Source: Phycisphaerales bacterium (GTDB lineage Bacteria; Planctomycetota; Phycisphaerae; Phycisphaerales; UBA1924). From it: DNA of 64,000 bases. Position 1 is the first letter of the stretch. Each line of letters opens with the position of its first letter. The notes under the pieces were generated by a model. It saw nothing but the letters and a program-made list of their open reading frames with translations, was not told the origin of the DNA and did no database searches. Positions 38,511-45,081 of the stretch are shown in pieces. Both the position numbers and the translations under genes were made by a program. Location: NCBI GenBank assembly GCA_029260295.1, contig JAJDDN010000008.1:902193-966192 (forward strand). Direction: 5' to 3'.

Positions 38511-39095
38511 ATGACCAAACACACTGTAACACGGTTCTTTGAAGTTGTTCATATTGTTGCGCTCAGTGCGTGGTTCGGGACCGTTGGGATGTCCGGGATT
38601 GTGGCGGCGACGGTGTTCCCGATTGTTGGGCGGATGAAGCCGACGCTTGGGGCGTACCCGGAATATACAGGGGATCATGCGCTGCTTGCGGGTGGATTGA
38701 TCGCGGGGAAGGTGTTCTTTCTTGTTGATATGGTGCAGTTTATTTGTGCGGCGATCGCGCTGGGGTCGTTTATGACGATGGTGGTGGCGGGGTATTCGAT
38801 CAATACCCTAGTGCGGGTGCTGCGGTCGGTGGTGCTCTTGTGCACGATGGGGTTGTTGAGCTGGCATCTGTTTGTCTTGATGCCTGGGATGACGGAGAAC
38901 CTTCGGAACTACTGGGACTTTGCGGCGGCAGGCGGCAACGAGCAGGCTGAGATCTATAAGAACGCGTTCTTTGACAACCATGAGCTCGCGGCCAACTCGC
39001 TCAAGGCGTTGATGGCGACGACACTGCTGTGCTTGGTGCTTGCGGTGTGGACCGGGACTGGATCTGGGACTACTCGACAAACCGAGCAGGCTTGA
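38511..39095 (+). CDS. DUF4149-like integral membrane protein
   Basis: Four hydrophobic segments; 'RFFEVVHIVALSAWFGTVGMSGIVAATVFPIV'. Confidence 0.6.
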   Translation: MTKHTVTRFFEVVHIVALSAWFGTVGMSGIVAATVFPIVGRMKPTLGAYPEYTGDHALLAGGLIAGKVFFLVDMVQFICAAIALGSFMTMVVAGYSINTLVRVLRSVVLLCTMGLLSWHLFVLMPGMTENLRNYWDFAAAGGNEQAEIYKNAFFDNHELAANSLKALMATTLLCLVLAVWTGTGSGTTRQTEQA

Positions 39096-39106
39096 TCAGA
39101 TTCTGA

Positions 39107-39742
39107 TCAGCGGCGACGGCGGGTGATGCCCAGAGCACCGAATCCCAAGAGCGACAATGCACCCGGGCTTGGGACGAAGCTGACATTGTCGATCGCGGAT
39201 TGGTCAGCGCCGTTGGTGTACTCACCACGGAAGTACATGCCTGTGAGATCGGCGAGGACTGCTTGGATGTCCGCTTGGGTGGCATCGGTCGCGGACAGTG
39301 ATGCGCCGCTTGCGCTGCTGACAATCTTCCAAGAAGCGGAAGCATCGACGAGAATATCCCATGAAGTCCATTGATTGAGAACCGGAGCAACGCCTGCGGC
39401 GATGCCGATCTCAAGTCCGCCACCAACGAGGATAATGTCTGCGCGGTTGGTGATGGTCTGGCTGCCTTGGATACCCATGATGTCGTAGCTGATCGAGTTG
39501 CCATAGAGGCCTGAGAGGTTGCCAAGATCATCGCTCGGCGCGGAGAAGAACCAGAACTGTCCGGCGACAACATCGACGGCGCGGATCGCGCCGAGCCCGC
39601 CGTTGCCGATGGAGCCGTCCCATTGGAAGTCGCGTCCGTCACTAAAGAGGCCCCAGCCTTGGGCATCGGAATCGAAGTCGTAGGCAATATTGGACAACGC
39701 GGGGGTCGCGATAAGCAGTGCGATGATTGATAGTGAACGCAT
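39107..39742 (-). CDS. PEP-CTERM-like exported protein
   Basis: MRSLSIIALLIATPALS signal and C-terminal 'VPSPGALSLLGFGALGITRRRR'. Confidence 0.8.
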   Translation of the reverse strand: MRSLSIIALLIATPALSNIAYDFDSDAQGWGLFSDGRDFQWDGSIGNGGLGAIRAVDVVAGQFWFFSAPSDDLGNLSGLYGNSISYDIMGIQGSQTITNRADIILVGGGLEIGIAAGVAPVLNQWTSWDILVDASASWKIVSSASGASLSATDATQADIQAVLADLTGMYFRGEYTNGADQSAIDNVSFVPSPGALSLLGFGALGITRRRR

Positions 39743-39862
39743 GGTGGAACTCCTGTACATATGAACGGTCCTGTGTGTGCACCAAATATGCCCCAGGATC
39801 GGGAGTAATGCCAGCAAATCTCCGCCAGCAAATCTCCATTTTTTCGGACGCTATGATCCGCC

Positions 39863-40615
39863 ATGACAATAGACAAAGCACCGATTCATCCAAAGGGTAA
39901 GGACAACCCTCGCGGGCTCAAAGATATCCCGTTTGCGCTCCCTGAGGTCACCAAGGAGCAGCGGAGCGGTGCGCTCAAGCTCGCCAATGCACTCAAGAAG
40001 CATTATCCGGATTCCAAATGCGAGCTGGACTTTACGAATCCGCATGAACTCCTCAACGCGACGATTCTCTCTGCGCAGTCCACCGATGCGGGCGTCAATA
40101 AGGCGACGCCTGGATTGTTCAAGGCGTTCCCGACCCCTGCGGATTACGCGGCTTCGACTCCCGAGAAGATTCAGCCGTATATCAAGACGATCGGGCTGTT
40201 CCGGAACAAATCCAAATCGATCCACGCGTCGATGACGATGGTGGTCGAGGATTTCGGTGGCGAGGTGCCTGGGAATATGGCGGACCTGCTCAAACTCCGA
40301 GGCGTTGCGCGCAAGACGGCCAATGTGGTTCTGGGCAATGCGTTCGGGGTCAACGACGGGGTGACGGTTGATACGCATGCCCAGCGGCTGGTGTGGCGGT
40401 TCGGGATTGTCGATGAGCCGAAGATGGATACGGCGAAGATCGAGAAGCTGTTGATGGCGTTGTTCCCGAGGCCTCGGTGGTCGGAGATCGGGCACATGCT
40501 CGTGCTGCATGGTCGGTACAACTGCACGGCGAGGCCCAACTGCAAACACGATCATCCGATCTGCGTGAAGTTCGGGGTCAACTGTGACAAGGCGTACAAC
40601 AAGTCGAAGCTGTAA
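39863..40615 (+). CDS. nth: endonuclease III
   Basis: 'ELLNATILSAQSTDAGVNKATPGLF', 'LLKLRGVARKTANVVLGNAFGVNDGVTVDTHAQRLVWRFGI'; C-terminal four-Cys segment. Confidence 0.92.
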   Translation: MTIDKAPIHPKGKDNPRGLKDIPFALPEVTKEQRSGALKLANALKKHYPDSKCELDFTNPHELLNATILSAQSTDAGVNKATPGLFKAFPTPADYAASTPEKIQPYIKTIGLFRNKSKSIHASMTMVVEDFGGEVPGNMADLLKLRGVARKTANVVLGNAFGVNDGVTVDTHAQRLVWRFGIVDEPKMDTAKIEKLLMALFPRPRWSEIGHMLVLHGRYNCTARPNCKHDHPICVKFGVNCDKAYNKSKL

Positions 40616-40629
40616 ATCAAAGCACTCGT

Positions 40630-40676
40630 AGAAGAAGACCACCAACCTCTGGGAGAGGGGTTGGTGGTCTTCTTCT
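40630..40676 (+). repeat. long hairpin family copy C
   Basis: AGAAGAAGACCACCAACCTCT-GGGAG-AGGGGTTGGTGGTCTTCTTCT; 21-bp stem with one G.T pair, between convergent genes. Confidence 0.95.
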
Positions 40677-40709
40677 TTTGGGACGGTGATCGAGGTTTGG
40701 AAGACCCGG

Positions 40710-41621
40710 TTAATCGGTCAGAGCAGAATCAAGAGTCTCATGGAAGAGGGTGGTCTGATCAACCATGATGAAATGCAGGCTCTCTTCAATGACCACAACT
40801 TGAGCGTCCGGTGCGGCGGCGTACTGACCCGCAAAGAGATCCCTCACTTGTGTTACTGGAACGCCCATCATTTTGTCATGCGCGACCAGTACTGTGATCT
40901 CCGCTTCGATCTGCGCGATGTCCTCTCGCAAATCTGCGGCCAACAACTCGCCGACTGCTGTTGCAACCGTTGCTTGATCCGAAGCTTTCGACCAATCGGC
41001 CAAGACCGATTGGTAGGGTTTGTCTTTGACGAGCCGGGCAAGGCCAGCGAGCTGTTGTTGGTCGAATGATTTTCGCGGCATATCCGCCATTTGCTGCGCA
41101 AATGCTGGTGCCATCTGGGCGGCTTGCTCGGGCGTGGCGCCCGGCATGAACAACCCGGCAAGGAACGGGAGACTATCGACGATGACCAACTCGGTGATCG
41201 GTGTCTCATCTGCAAGGGCTGCTTTGAGGGCGACAAATCCACCCAATGAATGCCCCACCACGACCGGGTCCGCTCCCGGAGAATCTATCAGATGTTTGTT
41301 GACTGCATCGGCGATCGCGTCGGTGTAGGTTTCATCGGTTTCAAACGGAGCTGCGCCCGCGAACCCGGCGACCTGCACTATGCGGAGATCATATTCTTGG
41401 AACGCGCCAGCGGTGCTTGTCCAGACATCTGATCCCGATGCCAATCCTGGGATCAAGACCACAGTCCGACCCTCGGCATCACCGCTCCGCGTGACCGAGA
41501 TGATCCCTGTTGCGGCTTGGACAGCCATTGCGTGATCGTTCGCAGGTTGGGCGATCCCCACCGACAAGAGCCCCCCAACGACCAGAACTCCTACGCTCGC
41601 CATCGTTCGATAATCGTTCAT
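40710..41621 (-). CDS. alpha/beta hydrolase, exported
   Basis: Signal-like N-terminus; 'VVLIPGLASGSDVW', nucleophile elbow 'VVGHSLGGFVALKAAL', final 'VVIEESLHFIMVDQ'. Confidence 0.88.
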   Translation of the reverse strand: MNDYRTMASVGVLVVGGLLSVGIAQPANDHAMAVQAATGIISVTRSGDAEGRTVVLIPGLASGSDVWTSTAGAFQEYDLRIVQVAGFAGAAPFETDETYTDAIADAVNKHLIDSPGADPVVVGHSLGGFVALKAALADETPITELVIVDSLPFLAGLFMPGATPEQAAQMAPAFAQQMADMPRKSFDQQQLAGLARLVKDKPYQSVLADWSKASDQATVATAVGELLAADLREDIAQIEAEITVLVAHDKMMGVPVTQVRDLFAGQYAAAPDAQVVVIEESLHFIMVDQTTLFHETLDSALTD

Positions 41622-41814
41622 CTATCTTTCCTCTCTCTATGTGATTCTGACATTCAAATCATACCCGCAAGGCACAGACGCCCACAGATTGTCAGTATAA
41701 AGCGGGCTTTGCCCAAGAATATTCCAGCGCATACACCCCCCACCCCCCCAAAAGAAGAAGGTGACTGCAGGGCCCTCGGCATTGACGAGTTGTCAATGAC
41801 CAAGGTGTGTGACC

Positions 41815-42819
41815 TCAGCGGTGGCGTGCGGGGTTGTTGATCGCGCCGTAGCGGGGGTTGTGGCCTGTCTGGTTATTGGCTTGGGCATCGGAGATGTCGT
41901 ACAAGCGGTAGTAGGAGCCACGGTAGTTTGTGCGGACATAGATGTCCCATGAGGTGAACCCGGTGTCGCCGTAGGGCTGGGCTGGGTCGTCGTTGTGGAA
42001 GCCTTCGGGCGGGGCGAACACACCGACATGCCCGTCGAGGTAGTAGGTGGACCCGCCTTCGCTGTGGCGGGTGGTCCATTGGTCAACATTGCCCCATTCG
42101 CCGTCGGTTGAGCCGCCCGAGCTGTTGTTGTTGAACCACCACGAGCTTTCTTCGATAATCAGAGGCAGCCCGGGCATCCGGACAACGAGGCCGTCGGCGA
42201 TCATCGACGAGAACTCGTCGGCACTCAGCACCGAGTCGTTGGGCGCTGGTTCTTTGAACATCCAGACATCGAACTCGACCGAGTCTTTGGCGCCCTGCGC
42301 GGGGGCGTTGAATGTGTAATCGAAGTTGAGTTCCCCGCTGCCGTAGTATCCTGGGTAGCGGGTAATGTTGGGGTCATCTTCGATCCCGAACGGGTCGCGT
42401 CTTTGGTTTGTTGGGCATTCAACAATATCGCTCGCGTTGTCAACATAATCCATGAGCAGCCCCGCGCCCCGGCGTGCCGTCCCGGTGCGGTTAAAGAGGT
42501 ACGCCCAGTTGATGGTGTTGAGGTGCCCCGCGTTGTTCCGAGGGCCGCGTGTTGTTTCAAAGCGACCAGTAGGCATGGACTGGCCTTTGAAGTCCATCGC
42601 GTAGAGTTGATTGGCGAGCCCGAGTTGCCGCATGTTGGAGAGGCAGATTGTTTTCTGCGCGGTCGCTCGTGCTTGACCGAGCGACGGGAGCAAGATCCCG
42701 ATCAGCAGTGCGATGATCGCGATCACAACAAGCAACTCGATGAGCGTAAACCCACCGCCCGCACGCCACGCCTTGGGCAGATGCCCTGACCGAGTTCGAG
42801 TTGACGAGCATTGAAACAA
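41815..42819 (-). CDS. type II secretion/prepilin-type N-terminal cleavage/methylation domain protein
   Basis: '[56 protein letters not shown]'. Confidence 0.92.
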   Translation of the reverse strand: MFQCSSTRTRSGHLPKAWRAGGGFTLIELLVVIAIIALLIGILLPSLGQARATAQKTICLSNMRQLGLANQLYAMDFKGQSMPTGRFETTRGPRNNAGHLNTINWAYLFNRTGTARRGAGLLMDYVDNASDIVECPTNQRRDPFGIEDDPNITRYPGYYGSGELNFDYTFNAPAQGAKDSVEFDVWMFKEPAPNDSVLSADEFSSMIADGLVVRMPGLPLIIEESSWWFNNNSSGGSTDGEWGNVDQWTTRHSEGGSTYYLDGHVGVFAPPEGFHNDDPAQPYGDTGFTSWDIYVRTNYRGSYYRLYDISDAQANNQTGHNPRYGAINNPARHR

Positions 42820-42956
42820 GACGAGACCCCTTGTACTGGACTACCACGAAGCTCCAATATACCAAACTGCAGCCCAAGGCGAGCACGAAATCTCGCATTA
42901 CCACCGAAATCAGCCCCTTCCACCCCCCACCCCCACTCCCCACCAATGCGGGGAAT

Positions 42957-43003
42957 AGAAGAAGGTCACCAACCCCTGGGAGAGGGGTTGGTGACCTTCT
43001 TCT
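42957..43003 (+). repeat. long hairpin family copy D
   Basis: AGAAGAAGGTCACCAACCCCT-GGGAG-AGGGGTTGGTGACCTTCTTCT, perfect 21-bp stem. Confidence 0.95.
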
Positions 43004-43016
43004 TTCAACAAACAAA

Positions 43017-43090
43017 CGATCCCGCTGCGATTCGAACGCAGAACCTTTGGCTTCGGAGGCCAACGCTCTATCCAGTTGAGCTACGGGACC
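43017..43090 (-). tRNA. tRNA-Arg (CCG)
   Basis: Minus strand GGTCCCGTAGCTCAACTGGATAGAGCGTTGGCCTCCGAAGCCAAAGGTTCTGCGTTCGAATCGCAGCGGGATCG; anticodon loop CTCCGAA. Confidence 0.92.
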
Positions 43091-43094
43091 CTTT

Positions 43095-43115
43095 CCCCCC
43101 AAAGTAAAGATCACG
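43095..43115 (+). repeat. C-tract repeat copy CCCCCCAAAGTAAAGATCACG
   Basis: Shares CCCCCCAAAGTAA and AGATCACG with the 36.8 kb block. Confidence 0.6.
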
Positions 43116-43177
43116 CCCAAAGGGCATCATCCAGTCGTCTGGGGGGAGCGAAGTGAGTCTACGATCCTTCCACCTCA

Positions 43178-44569
43178 ATGGCAAACACCCAAACCAATCT
43201 TGCACCACTCAAACTCGTCCTCCTCATCACCTTTCTAGGCTCCATGGGCACCGCCGTCATCACCAGCGGCATCGCCTTCCTCACCGACCAAGGACTCGGA
43301 TACACAGCCACCCAAAACCTCCTCCTCGCCCTCGTTCTCGGAGGGGTCTACATCCCCGCCGCCCTGCTCAGCGGGCCGCTGCTCCGGTGGACAGCCGCCA
43401 AGGCCCATCGCCTCACCACCAGGCGCTCGCTCATCGCGATCATGCTGCTCACCGCGTTGATCGCCCAAGCCCCGCTGCTCGTCAGCCGGATCAACCCGGG
43501 GCTTACCGAGCTTGCCGTGTGGGTCATGGGCATCGCGTACATGATCGCATCGGGGATCCAGTGGCCCATCGTCGAAGCGTACTTGTCGGGAGGCCGGCGC
43601 TCGACGCAACTCCGAGGCGCGATCGGCAAGTTCAACATCGTCTGGTCCTCAGCAATGGTCCTCTCCTACTGGCTCATGGCCCCGCTCATCGAAGAACACC
43701 CCTTCATGATCATCTCGCTCCTGGGCGTCATCCATCTGCTCATCGCGGGATTGGTCTTCATGCTCCCGAGCGAACCGGCTCAGCATTTTTCTGATGATCA
43801 TGATCTTCGGTGCCCTCCTTCGACCGCTTCGGCGAAGGAGGTCTTCGGTGGCACGAAGTCTTTGAGTGTTCAGGGGTCTTTGGTTTTTCAAGACCTCCTT
43901 CGCCCAAGAGGGTCGAAGGAGGGCACCGAAGAGGAGTACCCACCGATCTATGTCCCGCTGCTGACCGTCTTCCGGATGATGCTCATCGCGAGCTACATCA
44001 TTCTGTCGGTGATGATCCCGCTGATGCCGAGCATCGAGAAGCAACTCGGGCTCGACGAACTCTGGTGGACACCCATCGCAAGCACCTGGCTCATCGTCCG
44101 CGTCCTCTTCTTCATCCTCTTCGAACGCTGGCACGGCTGGCACGGCCACTGGTGGACCCCATGGCTCGGAATGACCGCGATGCTCACCGGATTCGCAATG
44201 GCCATCATCGCACCCGCAATCGGACAACTCATCGGAGCCCACCTCTTCGGCATCGACTACCCCTCAATCGAAGTCAACACCGTAGGAACCATCGTCCTCA
44301 TCACAGGCCTCTCCCTCACCGGCGTAGGCATCGCTGCGATCTACTACGGAGCCCTCTACTACGCAATGGCAGTCGGTGGATCAGATGTAGACTCCGGAGG
44401 CAAGCACGAAGCCTTCATAGGCATGGGCTACACCGCCGGCCCCCTCTGTGGATTGGCAGGCGGCTTCATCTACCAAGGCGGACTCGGAGTCATCGCCGTC
44501 ACCAGCGCAGTTGTTTTAGCAATGGTCGGCGTAGCCATCGTCAAAGCCCTCAAGCACTCCAAGCCTTGA
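43178..44569 (+). CDS. MFS transporter with in-frame palindromic insertion in the central loop
   Basis: About 12 hydrophobic segments; 43 residues encoded by the palindrome at 43804-43932. Confidence 0.8.
   Translation: MANTQTNLAPLKLVLLITFLGSMGTAVITSGIAFLTDQGLGYTATQNLLLALVLGGVYIPAALLSGPLLRWTAAKAHRLTTRRSLIAIMLLTALIAQAPLLVSRINPGLTELAVWVMGIAYMIASGIQWPIVEAYLSGGRRSTQLRGAIGKFNIVWSSAMVLSYWLMAPLIEEHPFMIISLLGVIHLLIAGLVFMLPSEPAQHFSDDHDLRCPPSTASAKEVFGGTKSLSVQGSLVFQDLLRPRGSKEGTEEEYPPIYVPLLTVFRMMLIASYIILSVMIPLMPSIEKQLGLDELWWTPIASTWLIVRVLFFILFERWHGWHGHWWTPWLGMTAMLTGFAMAIIAPAIGQLIGAHLFGIDYPSIEVNTVGTIVLITGLSLTGVGIAAIYYGALYYAMAVGGSDVDSGGKHEAFIGMGYTAGPLCGLAGGFIYQGGLGVIAVTSAVVLAMVGVAIVKALKHSKP
43804..43932. 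repeat. nested palindromic element (129 bp) inside the MFS gene
   Basis: Outer 22-bp arms TCTTCGGTGCCCTCCTTCGACC / GGTCGAAGGAGGGCACCGAAGA; inner 15-bp arms GGCGAAGGAGGTCTT (43831-43845) / AAGACCTCCTTCGCC (43890-43904). Confidence 0.92.
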
Positions 44570-44607
44570 CACCAACACCCCTTACCCTCCACCCCTCAAA
44601 GCAAGCC

Positions 44608-44748
44608 GGGTGCCACTACTCGCCGTCCCCGGCGCAGTAGTGTCTTGACGGCAGTAATGCCTTGGTGGCAGTAGTGTCTTGACGGCAGACGACCTATACC
44701 CGAATCCCTAAGACACTACTGCGCATAAGAATGCGAGTAGTGGCACCC
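44608..44748. repeat. nested palindromic element (141 bp), MITE-like
   Basis: Outer 16-bp arms GGGTGCCACTACTCGC / GCGAGTAGTGGCACCC; inner 15-bp arms GCGCAGTAGTGTCTT / AAGACACTACTGCGC; internal 21-bp direct repeat GCAGTAGTGTCTTGACGGCAG (44634, 44668). Confidence 0.92.
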
Positions 44749-44764
44749 ATTCTCCGTACACTCA

Positions 44765-44815
44765 AGAGAAGAAGATCATCATCCCCTCTCCCAGGGGATG
44801 ATGATCTTCTTCTCT
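44765..44815 (-). repeat. long hairpin family copy E (loop in opposite orientation)
   Basis: AGAGAAGAAGATCATCATCCCCT-CTCCC-AGGGGATGATGATCTTCTTCTCT, perfect 23-bp stem; loop reads GGGAG on the minus strand. Confidence 0.95.
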
Positions 44816-44820
44816 CTCAA

Positions 44821-44879
44821 CCCCCCACCCCCCCAATAGCCGTGATCTTAAACTTTGGGGGGTCTTAAACTTTGGGGGG
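44821..44879 (-). repeat. inverted copy of the C-tract repeat block
   Basis: Minus strand reads CCCCCCAAAGTTTAAGACCCCCCAAAGTTTAAGATCACGGCTATTGGGGGGG, matching the 36789-36849 block. Confidence 0.75.
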
Positions 44880-45081
44880 TGGAAACTTTTTTCGGACTTG
44901 GGCGTACACCTGATATGGATCACGGGGATTTGGGGGGGATCGGTGGGCCCGATACTTGATGGATTGGCTGATTTAATCAGCGGATTCGTCTAAATCGAGC
45001 CCGATGGTCGATCCATGGTGTATGTGGGACCTGTGCTCAGGTCTTTTCGTTCTTTGTATAATGGGTCTTTGTGGAGTTGAA

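Noticed and set aside
41735-41830. Sixth full copy of the hairpin family
   Set aside because: Has the C-tract and left arm (AGAAGAAGGTGA) but no matching right arm; treated only as a possible decayed copy.
43810-44640. 276-aa + ORF overlapping the MFS gene
   Set aside because: His/Arg-rich alternate frame; the MFS frame has clear TM segments on both sides.
44608-44748. Integron attC site
   Set aside because: Palindromic, but lacks the R'/R'' core (GTTRRRY/RYYYAAC) pattern and no integrase is nearby.
36789-44879. CRISPR array
   Set aside because: Repeats are inverted palindromes dispersed over kilobases, not evenly spaced direct repeats with spacers; no cas genes.
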